Below are positions 1-12,991 of a stretch of 64,000 nucleotides of DNA, one piece after another. Numbering within the stretch: position 1 is the first letter of the stretch; the number at the start of each line of letters is the position of its first letter. The notes under the pieces were generated by a model. The model had not been told where the DNA came from and made no database searches. It saw only the letters and a program-made list of their open reading frames with translations. Both the position numbers and the translations under genes were made by a program. The DNA comes from Membranipora membranacea (lineage: Eukaryota; Bryozoa; Gymnolaemata; Cheilostomatida; Membraniporidae). The DNA lies in NCBI GenBank assembly GCA_914767715.1, contig OU612065.1, positions 14,506,001 through 14,570,000 of the forward strand, given 5' to 3'.

Positions 1-13
1 GTAATCCATCAAG

Positions 14-79
14 CAGTCTCCTGCTCAAGACACAATATTGACAAATGAAATTATGGACTCTACACCAGATACTGAATGA
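14..79 (+). other. possible 3' end of a plus-strand gene
   Basis: One plus-strand frame reads openly through this stretch and stops at TGA (77-79), ending with residues like NEIMDSTPDTE. An AG acceptor-like site lies at 12-13, a donor-like GTAAGTA follows the stop at 84-90, and an AATAAA lies near 375. The upstream part would be outside the window. The stretch is too short to recognise, and the composition alone could arise by chance. Confidence 0.2.
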
Positions 80-757
80 CCAGGTAAGTATCCTTATTCA
101 GCTTGATATGCCACAATTCTTAAACCTGTCACATCCAAGACAAAATTCTGAACTTACCAAAGGCCAGAATGACAGTTGTTCTGGAATACATGGCTTCTTT
201 TTTTTTCTTAGATTCCTGTAATCACAGTAGGGGTAAATTAGTAAGTAATATTGTACTTGTAGTGGATCACTTGTAAATTTGAGAATCTTCTGGATGTGTA
301 TATTTAATAATGGACACATCATAGAGCTTGTTCAATTTACACCAAGTTTTATTCTTTGCTCCATGACCATTTCAAATAAAGATTAATAAAAAAACTACCT
401 AGATTGCTGGGCAGGAAAGGCTGTTTTAAATCGCTGACACACAATAGAATGAGCAGTATTGCAGCTTTTACACAATATGACAACATATGGTCACAAAAGT
501 CGGGAGACTTTGCCATTCTCAAAGTTAAGGGTTGGCCTATCTTAATTTCAACAGCCTCTCTATGCCTTTTCGTATCGTTTTATGATATTTGTGGAACAAA
601 ACTAAGTAGTGTAAATAATAATAATGTTCCGCGTGCAACATATGGATTAAAGAATATAATTTTATTCTGTAGGCAATGAAGAGTTTATCCGTGTGTGATG
701 GTTCAAATCTCTCAAATCCACTTTTAAAGAGGAGTTGTTAGAAAACCAAACAAATAA

Positions 758-827
758 TTCAAAATTGCCAAAAAAAACTAATTACAGTAATAATTCCTGC
801 AATTAGTTTTTTTTGGCAATATTTGAA
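758..827. repeat. short inverted repeat (foldback)
   Basis: A perfect 20-bp inverted repeat, 764-783 against 801-820 (ATTGCCAAAAAAAACTAATT and its complement), with a 17-bp spacer. The match extends with one bulge into TTCAAA on the left and TTTGAA on the right. It looks like a tiny palindromic element or a MITE remnant. No clear target-site duplication is visible. Confidence 0.75.
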
Positions 828-1223
828 GTATTTATTCAATTATTGAATCTTCTCATTCAATATAACTTACCTCGAGAACCCGAAAAACTTTGTCCAGGGC
901 AGTTCACACCAAAATAGCAAGTGAACGAGGTCTTAGGAGGTCGCTCATTGATAACATCCTTATCTATTTTATAGAGATGGGTAAAGTATAGGATTTATAC
1001 CGCAATAACTGGCAATGCTATCTGAACCACATTCTCTTTACGATATAGGGACGAAATATTGCACAGTTTTTGACATTAGATTTTCTTGCACCGGATCGAA
1101 ACTCAATACATGCCATTTCGGGATTAGCAAGCATATCATTCACACCTTTTTTGTCAATCAAGCTCAGCCCTAACTTGACACTATTCCGGCTATATATGGA
1201 ACCAAGTAGTTGGATAATCTTTG

Positions 1224-1571
1224 ATAAAATACAGACTTTGGGCCGGCAGTAGAATGAGAGGAGCGTAGAAATACCTTATGCAGAAACACTACTAAATGTG
1301 GACCATTCTACAATCCACAACTTTATCAGTATTGCTAAAATAAGACATGAGAAAGTGATGGGTGTACATAATCCCTACAAGAGGTGTAAATATTATATAA
1401 TTTACACCTCTTGTAGGGATTATGTACACCCATCACTTTCTCATGTCTTATTTTAGATAGCAATACTGATAAAGTTGTGGATTGTAGAATGGTCCGCATT
1501 TAGTAGTGTTTCTGCATAAGGTATTTCTACGCTCCTCTCGTTCTACTGCCGGCCCAAAGTCTGTATTTTAT
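1224..1571. mobile_element. long palindromic foldback element, about 348 bp
   Basis: The left arm (1224 to about 1393) and right arm (about 1400-1571) are near-perfect reverse complements of about 170 bp, with almost no spacer around the centre near 1397. They differ by a 4-nt indel near the TATCAGTATTGCTA motif and a few substitutions. The outer ends read ATAAAATACAGACTTTGGGC on the left and its complement on the right. Such long, nearly identical arms fit a recent foldback or MITE-like insertion, or a palindromic duplication. It has no coding capacity, and I could not define a target-site duplication. Confidence 0.85.
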
Positions 1572-2657
1572 ACATAACACATATACATTTAATTCATACG
1601 TAAATATATGGGTAACCACTGGCAATGTGCCAATTCCATATATCCATTTACTGGTTCCTTACACTGCACACATCAGAATAAACCATCACAGACTGAGCGG
1701 GTGTTGGAGTCATGGGTACCATTTCAATTTGTCATATTTTCATGGCGGAGTAAGTGATAAAATTTCACAAGATGAAACAATAACTATTTGAGTATGTTTC
1801 ATATCACATATGGATGTAGTCCTGTTTGCTGTAAATCAAAACTTATCATTGTTAAACTTGGTAGAATATGAGAGTTATATTTCATGAATATATGTTATGG
1901 TAAAAATAAAATCATAAAAACAATAATACCTGCCATTGTTCTAGCATTCTACGAAGTAATCAACATTATCCGCCATCAAAATGCATGATTCATAGCAAAA
2001 CAGTTAGTAAGTTAATAATTTTCCCTAGCTAGGCCAGTACCACTGCATATCACAAAATTTCACTACAGAATTTTGATTTTAAGTAAGCCTAAATTAAATG
2101 ACTTGAAATTTCAAATGTGCTCGCCAAGTGGGAGCATCCACGATGATCCAACAGTGTTAGGCAGGAGTATGAGAAATTATCTGGCATAGCTACTAAGTGG
2201 TATCACAGTGCATAATCCGCTTTATTCAAAAAGAGAGATTGAGCCAGCAAGGAAAACAAAAATTGAGGATAGCTTGGTGCGCATTTGTCAAACTGGTATT
2301 ATACTAGGCTGAAGATTGTTTAATTTTGAAATTAACTCAAAACGACATATATATCTATGTCAATCATGGAGTTACTGATTTTTAACTGGGTAACAACACA
2401 ACCTGATGAGAGGTATATTTATTAGAGAATTTATACCTAGCAAATCATTTGTGCACCAAACACGCTATGCGAACAACCGAGTGCACTAATTCTCCTCTCT
2501 GAAGTACAAAGGGCACTTCGGGAAATTATTCATCTATATCGGAGAGGCTAGTATCTTTTGTGCAGAAAATGAGAATACTGATCGTTCATGTGCGGTTGAT
2601 GTGTCCTGAGCTTGAGTTTAGCATGAGTGCGGCACGGAGAAGAAACTCACTGCAATT

Positions 2658-5600
2658 TTATCCGAATAACTTAACAAAGCAGGGATGGCAGTACGGTTTG
2701 TCATTTTGTTCCTTAAATGTCCCTTTATTGAGTTGCTTGAGGCAGAAAGCGCAGGTGAAATGCTCAGGGTGAAACTTCTGAGACATGGCAGTGATACAGC
2801 GACCAGTTATAGGTTTCTGACAGCCGGCACATAGGGAGCCTCTCTTAGCGTAGTAGTGTGTCTCACAGTAAGGATAGCCATCGTGATCAAAGAAACTCCC
2901 TCCAGCCAGTGTACAGCCACAGTCCTGTAATACCAGACAAATACATTTTTTTTTTGTATAAATATAAATCAATTCTCAATGGTTATACATATAAATATAT
3001 ATATGAATTTATTGTTATATTATATTTATGTTTAGATATAATAATTCAGAAAAAATAACACATTTTCTAGTGATATAGGCAACTAAAAGAGGAAAGAGCA
3101 ACTTTCAATCACATATATTAATTCGATGAATTGAAGGGACATCATGATGTTCAGTGCAGTATTTTAATTGGCGCTTATCCAGGAGATGCTTGAATGAATG
3201 TACATACCATACATCTGAAGCAGGCTGTGTGCCAGTGGGTATTAAGTGTAGAGATAAAGTCATCAATTATCGGCAGCCGGCATCCACCACATTTCGGAGC
3301 AAAGATTTCATAGTAATCATCCCTATGAAGAGAAATATGGATTAGTGAATGTGTTTTCAAATATTGGGAATGACAGGTTATGAGGCATACAAAAATGAGA
3401 GAAAACTTATGGAAAATTATCTTCATTTCGAGTTGGATCTGGTCCGCCAAAAGACCAATTCTTTTATTTATATGTGATTCGTTTATATATAATGATTTAC
3501 TGTAGTTTCTTAAGTGACAGCTTTGGTTTGGGAAGATTCCATGTACCCATGTACATATGTGTCACTTTTTTATAGCCTGAGAAGGTGCGTGATCCAAGGT
3601 CTGAGGGCTGTAGTTTCAGAGCCCTGATATTTGGATTCAAATGTTAGGCGTAAAAGAGTTTTTGAAAACTGGTCAATATAAAATTGTGAAACTTGAATTG
3701 TAAATATTCAGTGCCCCTTTTACCGGTACATTGCACTATGTACTCGAGTAATGTTTGCTTTTTGATAAAACTATGCGATGGTAAGATGATTAGATTAACC
3801 TCTGTCCTTCAATATCTAAGTCTGAAGAGGTTGTGAAGAAAATACGGCCAAACTAAATGTGAAAACATGATAAGGTCCTCCAGATCTAAGTCAGAGAGAC
3901 AGGAAGTCTGATACCATGTTAACAAGTAAGACACCATGAATTTCTTTAGCAGGGTCACTGGGCTTGATTGCCGTAAGATGATGCCCATAGTTTCATTTTC
4001 GACATGAAGGATTTTAAGGCTAACATTACTGTTTGAAGACCATCAAAGTGAAAAGTGTTATGTCGACATTAATCTCTGTTTGTCGTTGCATCACTTAATG
4101 ATAAGAATCTTAGACCTACTCTCTAGTGTAGCAGGGAGGGTGGGACCCACCCCAACCCTCCCTGATTGTATCAGATATGTTGATTTGAGATCAGTTGTAA
4201 TCGTGGTGCACTCGCATCAGGGACACATTTATAGAATCATGTGACTTTGATTTCATGATCTGGGAGAACAAGGTGATCGGAAACATATCTGCATTCAGCA
4301 TATGGAATATTATCTGACATGTCTTGTGATAGAACAATCAGTCCAACGTGACCATCGGTCACGACTGTTATTGATAGAAATTGAGCATTATTCAGTATCT
4401 CATGAAGGCATGATGTGACAATCGACAACTGTCATGGTGATGTTTATTGAGAGCACTGAAATCTAGCCATCAAAGTTTGTTCTGTGATGAGCTCTGGTAT
4501 CAGGGGGAGGCGAAGCATATTGAGTTGTACTTTTTCATGTTTGAAGACTTGTTAGCATCAAGCGTGAAATCCCATGATAATTTATTGAGGATGAGTTGAA
4601 GGAGCGGTTTTTGAAAGAAAAAAAGGCAGATTTTTGCTTTGCGACGCTGGACTGTGGTATAATAGATGGTATGAAACGAGTTTCAAATATGCTAAAATGC
4701 TGTAACTGACCTGCAGTATGGTCTGCCATCTCGCTCATGAAATCCTTCGTCATTCAGCATCCTACCACAGTGATCACAAACAAAACATTCCATGTGCCAA
4801 GTAGTATCCATAGCTGTTACACATTTCTACAAGTTAAATAATAGGTACTACAGTGATGTAAGTAAATGATCTCTTCATAGAGACGGTAGGCTCTTGGAAT
4901 GCTGTAAGGATGTACCAAATCAATGTGCCTTTGACCGTCTTTTTTATTGATACTAAGGTGTGTCCCAATTACTTCCTGTCCATTTTTTTTCATTTGGCAA
5001 TTATCTAAGTTGATACTCTACATAAAAATTCTTGTTCTAGATGTTCAAGTTTTAACTTATTTACTGTAATTCTTTTTTTCTTTTTCTTTTGCATGTTATT
5101 TGATTTTGACTTATTTGGTAATGGTGAGTATTGGCATTAGATGATACCTATTCAACCACATGGGGAAAATAGAATTTGGGCAATGGATGGTAAAACTGCA
5201 AAACGCGATTAAAACTTTCAATATAACAGGTCAACAATTTCACATGATAGACTAAGGCTATTTATGGACTGATGTATTGTGGGATTGTTTTGTGGACATG
5301 CTGCGATTTTATGATGCAGACTTGACACAGAAAGCTTTAATAGAACATACATCGAGTATAGGCTCTTGGCACTTCTCACACGTAGGAGCAAATAATCGGT
5401 GGTAGCAAATCTCACAATATGGCATCTCATCTCTCTCAAAAAAGCTGCGAGTGCCCAACTCTTCACGACAACTCTGACAGCAGAAATGCTCCAAGTGCCA
5501 GATCTTCCCCAAGGCTGTTATCACCTGAATAATGGAACAATACCACGATTGACAATATCTGACAGTATCTGGTGACTGGTATCTAACTTGTTTACTAACA

Positions 5601-8600
5601 CCAAGAATGAGCACTGTTAGTCAGGACTTTATTTTACTTTGAATGGAGATGTGATGTTCTGATAAGCTCCAGAAGTGAGTGTCCAATAGTTAGCTCATCA
5701 CAATGGGAATTGTTCATAAACTTTGAATGGGGGGAGGCCAAGATAAGACCGTTGGGTGGATCCAAGTGGCTCCGCTCTCAGAGCTATGAGTTATCGCTTT
5801 GATAGTTCATTGTTCTAGAAAGTAACAACATGTTATTATTATTCACCAAGTTTTGGTACTTTACTTTCGAAGGATTGTTACTCCCTTTGAGAACATGATG
5901 CTGCAGTACAGGTTATATTGTTACACCCACTCACCTGCCCAGCTATAGGTTTAGCACAGGCACCGCACAATCCTTTAGTGGAGACAGAGACACCATGTCC
6001 AATCATATCTGATTCTAGGTTACCAAGCATGCTATCTAGCTCGCTGTTTGGCTTGGGAGTTGGTGCAGCTGGTGCCATGCCTGGTGAACTGGGATTGGAT
6101 GGCGTCTTGTCAACCTTTGCATAAGAAGGATCGTCAGTGCTATCTCTGGATTGTGATGTATTTGTGGATCGGGGAGATGGCGATGCCTGAGGAGCTACTG
6201 GCGTTGGTGAAGGCGCCATATTTGGGTTCATCTAAAATGAGCGGGAATAAAGTAGGCATGATAATAATTTAGCAAGTACTAATAGCCATAACCAAATACT
6301 GACTACTGTATCGATTCTATATCTGGTACCTCATGGTGCAATCCAGGAGATCCTTAACAACCTGACAGAAAATTTTTTAACTTCATCTATTTTGTCTTTT
6401 GATCATAGAGCCCTCAGTTGTATTCATCCTAAATAATTCCCTCCCCCTTCACCATCTATATCCACGAATATGGTGATAGAATATATGTACTACATCAAAC
6501 TAAAACAGAAATAAAAATTTTGAGGATCAGATATTTAGTGACTGTGGGCAGAGACCAGTAACATAAGATGCACATACCCCTCATGATTAATTATCATCTT
6601 GGATTTCAATTGGTCGCTATCTGATGCGCGAGTTATAGTAATGTAAATTTTAGCTCGCCATAAATTGCGCTTGTTCAAGAGTTGTGTGAAACTGCAAACT
6701 TTTCCTCCAGAGGGGACTCCACTCCTCTAGGGTACATACAAACACAGAGTGATATGGTAAGCAATCGCATTTGATTTGGAGTGCTCAACAACCAGTAACT
6801 GCATTCACTGTTCAGATGTAACTTTCATGCTAATGGGAACGTGCACATTGCAGTCACAATTTCAATATTCTAGAACATATTTATCAATCTAGCATTGGTG
6901 ATAAGCAATCAGTCCCTAGTTATCAGACATTGCGAGTTTTATTGTTTGGGAGGATTTGTACAAACATATGACCAACCTTGAACTGTGATAAAGAGTCCAT
7001 GAGTTCATCTAATTCTCTTGTTGCTGAGGATGCGTAGCCTGGTGTTGACAAACCTCCGCTGCAAAACAGTAAACAACTGTGATACCAATCAACAAGGAGG
7101 AGCGGCTAATACTGTGATTGCGTTAAATATGAGACGGCAAGGGGAAGTCTTGTAAGTTCAATGGATGGTACAGCAAGACATCAGCAGTCTATGACATTAT
7201 ATTTGGTGATAATTCTGGTTTTGTGGAGATAGTACAGCCAGTTGAAAAATATAACAGGTTCAGGCACCACTGGCCTTCCATGCGAGATGGTAAATTGTGT
7301 TGAGATAATTAAAATTACAGCTCAAACCATGTGGCAGCCAAACCAAGATTTGATGAGGAGCAAAAGGAAATAACAACTATACTTTTTCCAAATTATGCCG
7401 GCTTATAACATGAAAAACTGCTTATTATTGTTTCCTAATGTGCCAGCAGAAGTTACTATCCGCTAGAATATATATTTGCAGTATTTGAATCCATATCACA
7501 AAAGACCGCAGGATGAATGATTGGTTATAGAAGTTGGCATTTGGAGAGCAAATAAGTATTGCCAGTACTGATATATATTCTTGGTTCAGGGTCAGGGAAC
7601 ATATCTGGCCCGCAGCAAGCATATCTCTAGGGCATATTTATGTATGTTGGTTGAAGTACATTTCTCATCTTCAATTGGTCTATAAGTTTTATAAACCTTT
7701 GTATAGCAGATTACCTGAGGTACAATACCTCTATTTAATTCCCCATTGTGTTATATATGAATCATGCTGTTTTGCTAGCTCCAAAAGCCAGCTTCAACAC
7801 GTGATACTCACCATGAATTACCACTCAAAATTAAGCTCAAAACCTATATTTTTATATATATCACCTCTGTCAAATCCTACGTATTTCAAACTTTTTACAG
7901 GCCTGCAAAGAGCACCAATCGAAATGTCCCCCTTTTTACTGCACATTTCCATTGCCAACATGGACACAATCGAAGGCTAGAAATGCATTATGCTTTAGAT
8001 TTTAGATCATATTAATTTTTGAATTTCAATTCTTCATACATTCGAGAATATTTTCATAGTATTTTACAACTCACCAATGCAATAGATTGGCTTTTCCAGC
8101 TTGTTTTTGATTAAATCTTTAATTTATTTTTCTTCGAGTAGTGGTTCAACAGGCCTATCATTGGTCAAATAGGGGTGTTATACCTGAGTTAAAGAAGTTT
8201 GATGCTTGGATGTTGATCGTATTACGCATTACGTAAAACTTGCAAAAACTCCCTAATGCCAACATACATCCTCACAAATTTGCACAGAGTTGTCTTCTCT
8301 TGGGAAGTAAACAATTGTGAGGAGAAAACTCATAGTTTGGCATATATAACCTGTTATAACTTTGTTCCCGTAGACCTGGGAGTTTGGAATATAAACTCCC
8401 AGCTTAGACCAGGGTGGGTCTCCCTGCTTAGACATTTTGCCTGAATCAATGTGTCTGTTTCCTTATTAGATTATTAAATTAGGGCGTATCAATCAAAAAG
8501 TTCAGTGTACTGAAAAATTAGCTCATCTACAAAAGTCAGCTAATGAGCAAAATGGATTTAATAAGCCCAGTTTGGACAGTTTGATCTGATGTTAGGCTAT

Positions 8601-11600
8601 TTGCCTTTCAACTAGTAAGATACTCGAAAATTTCATATATGAACCAATCACAACTGAATCATTACATGAGTAGTTCATACAACTGGTTCTCTCCGAGTGT
8701 AGATTCTGAACCACTAAATCTTCTTGAATCGCTAACCTACCTTGGTGTGTCCATACTGGTGTTGAATGTAACACCAGGCGACTTCGGAGATGATGTCTTC
8801 TTTGTAGGTTTAGGCATAGTAGCTGGGGGCGGTGCTCTAACAGTTTGTGAAGGCTGGCTGTTCACTGAGGCATCTACAAATAATATAATGATATCGAACA
8901 TGATTAATAGAAATTTTGTATGACAAGCGAGGAGAATGGCATCGAAATTTCACAGACAATTGAACACAATGTGTGAGGAATGATAACAAGTGAGAGTGAA
9001 GTGAAATGACTTCTCAAAAGAATATTTATTCCCACATAGTAATATTTATTGACTCCATTTGACCCTGCTGTGAGCACTTTATAATCCTATCACGGAGTTA
9101 GGAAATAGTACTTTTCTCAGGTGTGAGTGCATATCCTTGCTCTGGTGTTTCATTCAAACAGTTTAAAGAAGCCGTGCCTCATAAAATGATCTAACAACCA
9201 AGAAGCTCCCTCACTCCTAATATGTGTCAGCATTTACAGTAGATTTAGGGATTAGAGTGAACAAACAGAATAACGAAATTGTTGGGAGTGTCAGGGGTTT
9301 ATGTATGACTTCACAGTCTTAATTTCTCCGAAGCACACCTGGCTTCATGGCACTTCATGGCACTCTGCCAAGATAGATATATCTCACACATACCTGACCC
9401 TGACCGACTGATGTCTCTCATGAACTGTGCTGAGTTAAGATCTTGTAACAAATAGTCAAGCTCATTCAGATTAGCACCCAGATTAGACCCCGATGTTGTG
9501 ACAGCGGGGTGGGTAAGGGCAGCAGGAGCTGGGATTGTATGCTGCCTCGGACTAACCCGCGCAGGGTTTTGCGGAGGTTGTCGAGGACTTATATGATTGT
9601 TCACCTTCGCCATCACAATATTCTGTGGCTCATACAAAGGCTACAAATAAACGAGACACATTCTTAGAATGAAACTGGAGACCAGAACAATTATGTCTGA
9701 TATTATACAGGAATCTCTAAGATCTATATAGATTTAAGTTGACATTTGATATGAATATGTCATTGGAATGGCACATTAGCCATTTACAACAGTGACACTT
9801 CACCGAAAGCACAAATGGCCATAAAATGGTATGCAACCTGGTTTCAGGTATCAAAGTATTCGAGGCAGGTATTACATCACGCGGCACCAAGATCCGTTTA
9901 AGCTGTAGACACAAGAGTGGTATATGAGTAGGACATGGAGGTGAATTACAACAGCGTATAATTTTCATCAGGTTGTACAGCTTAAAAGCTCTTCAGTAAA
10001 ATTAAGTAGATAAGATAATAACATGCAAACAACCTAATAATGTGAGGGAGAAGTTGTTATGCACCTGTTTGCTTTTGAGTGACATATTCAGCGTTACTCA
10101 TACTCGATTACCGCATGCAACCACTGGAATCGAGTGTTGTCTTATAGTTTACTTAATCCAGAAGTGGGAATAAATCGGAGATACAACAAAATATTTGAAA
10201 GCAGTGTTGAGTAAAACATCACGGCAAGATTATCGCCAATTATTGCTTACCGAATGGTAAACCTTGTAATCATAATGATTTACCCGAGCCATAGCATAGT
10301 TTTACCTAGCACTCAGTTGAGGTGTTGCCATAGCGTAATCACATAAATTGTACAATGGATAATAGTTATTTAGACCCTCACCTCGCCACCGCTGTAGGCC
10401 ATGTTTGACTCTTCAATCACTTCTTGGCTTGGAGGAGGAGGTAAAGGAGGTGCAATATCCCCTGATCCACTCGATCCTGCGCTATATCTGTCACTGTCTC
10501 TTCTAAATTGAGGAGCATTTAATCTATCACCAGATCCGAGTCCCCCTGAAGCAGTCAATCTAGGCTGATAGGCACCTCCATAATGCATAGTTTTGTTTAT
10601 ACCTCCACCAACATTCCTATCGCTACCTCCAGAGGGTGGTCGATAGGCTGTGATCTTGCTTTGATAAGCCTGAGAGGGCAACGATCCTGAACTACCAGAA
10701 CTTCTGGTTGAGTTACTAAGTCGCTGCTCTGTTTTCATAGTGCTAGTCGCACTATGAAGATCTGCCAGCAGTTCATCTGAAAGTGAGAGATAATAATGAT
10801 GACCACTCTGGAAGAAATTCAATAGCACATGTGATATTTGAGCGCTTACAGCTGTGCACAGCTATCAGTTCAATTATGTTGTCAATTCAACATATTTGTG
10901 TACAATATGTGACAAGTATGTTACGCAGAGTACCACTAGTGCCACTCTAGAGTACCACTACGCAGAGTACGCAGAGTGCCACTTAACCTGTTTAATATCT
11001 AATGTTTGGGTTCACGCCAATAGACAATCATATACTGGCAGCTGCCTATATTTGGCCTTAACAAGCATAATTAAAGTACTGACAAATCATCCTCTGAGCC
11101 TGTGTCTGTTTCATGTCATAAAACCAAGGACAAGGTCATAACCCCATACTATTCTGGCAGATCAAACACGTTTCGCCTAGTTTAGTAACAGTATCTGGAA
11201 TGTGTGGGACCATTGAATACTAAGTTAATCGATGATGAGGATATATTAACTACTTGTAGGAGCTTGTGTCATGTCTCCAATTCCCAGAAAAGATGAAGGG
11301 AGGCAGGCCTCCGCAGCATACCAAGATAATATTTCCAGGTTTCTTACCTCAGTTTCTTACCTCAGATGAGGTAGCACATCCTATTGATTTGTCGAAGAAA
11401 TCGGTTTAGGGATGCCTCTAAATGTTAGGACCAGGGTTTAGACCAGGGAATGTGACCTCATGATAATACACAGTTTAATCTCTTCCCCTAGGCACAACTT
11501 ATGTACCTAGTACCCACCAGCATTGTCAAGGCTAATGAAAATTGATTGAATCAGAGGAGCAAGGACTTGACGGAAAATTGTTGATTCTCCATCCTTTTAA

Positions 11601-11882
11601 TGTACAGCATGTTGTCAGTCAGGCAAAAGTCTCAATCCAATTGGTATGTTTTATTGGTTTAGGGATCCGCCTACTGGAAAAGGCAAAGAGGGGAATTATA
11701 ACCAAGAGAAAAATGGTAAGTGAGGGTTAAACACCTTAAAGTATCGTTACAGCCAAAGAGTAATAGTGTTACAGCTCAGTAAATCAACTGAATTCAGAAT
11801 CAATTTGTAGTGACCACTGGACTGTTACAGTGGGGTTAGTAATAATATACTATCTATTTGACTACAAACCTAAGCTATCCAT
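2658..11882 (-). CDS. PXN: paxillin, focal-adhesion LIM/LD scaffold, complete
   Basis: Scaffold of integrin adhesions that binds FAK and vinculin through LD motifs and targets adhesions through LIM domains. Coding exons, 5' to 3': 11870-11882, 10382-10776, 9394-9640, 8741-8873, 6977-7058, 5935-6231, 5351-5524, 4711-4826, 3208-3322, 2658-2924. They total 1839 nt, 612 aa plus stop, with every junction in frame. Visible motifs: LD1 (MDSLDELLADL, residues 1-11), a proline tract PPLPPPP (114-120), LD2 ([14 protein letters not shown], from 196), LD4 ([13 protein letters not shown], 278-290), LD5 ([13 protein letters not shown], 354-366), then four LIM domains from C379 to the end. The last LIM keeps the [18 protein letters not shown] block and the CxxC end. 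The final residue is Gly where vertebrate paxillin has Cys. The length is close to that of vertebrate paxillin (about 590-600 aa). The 13-nt first coding exon is supported by its phase and by completing LD1. LD3 is not evident. Confidence 0.95.
7059..8740. other. paxillin intron 4, no extra gene seen
   Basis: A 1.7-kb intron between the exon ending at 8741 and the LD4 exon. An open plus-strand stretch of 148 codons (7534-7980) has a low-complexity, Ile/Leu/Tyr-rich translation with no family resemblance and no splice context. The only distinct element is the short repeat at 8376-8402. Confidence 0.5.
8376..8402 (+). repeat. copy 1 of a dispersed GGGAGTTT...AACTCCC repeat
   Basis: CTGGGAGTTTGGAATATAAA followed by CTCCCAG. 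It has inverted-repeat character and aligns with the sequences at 12207-12241 (reversed) and 36296-36335. Probably a conserved end or core of a small repeat family. Confidence 0.55.
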
Positions 11883-12206
11883 GTTTTCTCTTTGTACTGT
11901 AGTGTCAGCAGGACTTCATTCTCACACCTTACACAGCATCATAATGTCATTAAGTGTCAGATTGGAATAAATATTAGAAACAACAGACTGAACTTTCCCC
12001 AATCTTCATAAAAAAATGATCACAAATACACTTTTGCAAATTCAGAATTCCGGAAATGGCAAGTGCTTGTCAGTGGTCATCACGTGGTTTGGGTTTTCCC
12101 AAGATAAACATTATGAGGTTGGAGGTTTTTGTCAGAACATTTTACTGACTAATGGGGAGAAAACCCTTAATTGTAAGATTATGCTCCTCGCAAGGTAACG
12201 TATAAT

Positions 12207-12241
12207 CAGGGAGTTGGGAGTTTATATCTCAAACTCCCTGG
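12207..12241 (-). repeat. copy 2 of the GGGAGTTT...AACTCCC repeat
   Basis: The reverse complement reads CAGGGAGTTTGAGATATAAA, then CTCCCAACTCCCTGA. It matches copies 1 and 3 across the GGGAGTTTG and AACTCCC blocks. Confidence 0.55.
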
Positions 12242-12252
12242 TATAATCATTG

Positions 12253-12344
12253 GCCCCTGGGACTTACATGCCTTTACTTTGCCAATGTCCAGTATCAAAT
12301 GATACTGGACATTGGCAAAGTAAAGACAAGTAAGTCCCAGGGGC
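12253..12344. mobile_element. 92-bp palindromic element related to the hAT-like element spacer
   Basis: Arms of about 45 bp begin GCCCCTGGGACTTACATG and meet at the centre GTATCAAATGATAC near 12298. The right arm (GGACATTGGCAAAGTAAAGA, then CAAGTAAGTCCCAGGGGC) recurs almost exactly at 47056-47093 inside the spacer of the 46717-47284 element. It is a dispersed non-coding element. No target-site duplication is clear. Confidence 0.8.
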
Positions 12345-12937
12345 TCATGCATATAATATAATAATATGTTCAACAATAACATAGGTTGTTATCTTACTTA
12401 ATTATTGAATAAATCTATGACACGGCAACGTCTGGTTGTGAATAACTCATTTGATACATTTAGCATTGGCACGCTGTCGGGGATGGGCTGGGGGTACCAT
12501 CCATTCGCCCAGACAGCCTGCCCATGCTAAGATACATTGTTGCACCAATGAACTGAGTTCATTGGTTGCACTGATAAGATTTTCGACAAAATAGATGTGA
12601 TTTAGTGAATTTCCATCCGCAGTTTTGTGTCAGATATAGATATGAATTCCAGTAGGTGTGTTCTGAGGTGAATCGGAATAGTATTTATTGAAATAGTTTA
12701 CGGACTTTGTAACTAATTATCTATTGTAAATTAAAACACATTGCACAGAACAGCCTGTGCATGTCATAAGGACATAGGGCATTTGATACATGCATCCAAG
12801 AGAATTTACTTGGTACTTATACTTGACCGATGATCGCCAACTTCTGTAAGAAGGTTGTGGCAGTATGACATGATATTGCAAGTCAAGTTTTTTCCCAGGT
12901 CTACAACAGATATCTGGTGGGTGATGAGGAAAATTGG

Positions 12938-12991
12938 TTGATAATGAAATGCTACTACCAGCTGACCCCGGCACAGTGTGAGCGCTTTAAC
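12938..12991 (+). repeat. diverged single arm related to the 30533-30681 element
   Basis: TTGATAATGAAATGCTACTA followed by CCAGCTGACC...GCGCTTTAAC resembles the right arm at 30533-30681 (GATAATGAAATGCCTCTACC...ACGCTTAAAC) over about 54 bp, at roughly 80% by eye. Confidence 0.5.

Larger units (their letters stand above)
80..2657. other. non-genic 3' flank of paxillin with foldback repeats
   Basis: No exon with convincing splice sites or a recognisable protein was found on either strand. Short open frames are isolated and unlike known families. TTTATT, the complement of a minus-strand AATAAA, occurs near 2219 and 2411 and could serve paxillin polyadenylation. The two foldback repeats are listed separately. 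Confidence 0.5.

Noticed and set aside
7534-7980. 148-codon plus-strand open frame in a paxillin intron
   Set aside because: AT-rich composition, no family resemblance, no splice sites or polyadenylation context; compatible with chance.
10911-10983. Clustered ACGCAGAGTACC-like words as a CRISPR-like or satellite array
   Set aside because: Only a few irregular partial copies without constant spacing; treated as local low-complexity sequence.
12497-12503. ATGGATG|GTACCC as the paxillin first coding exon
   Set aside because: It is also in frame with the next exon but gives MDDELLADL, which breaks the LDxLLxxL motif, and has a poor donor. The 11870-11882 exon restores a full LD1 and has the expected 13-nt length.
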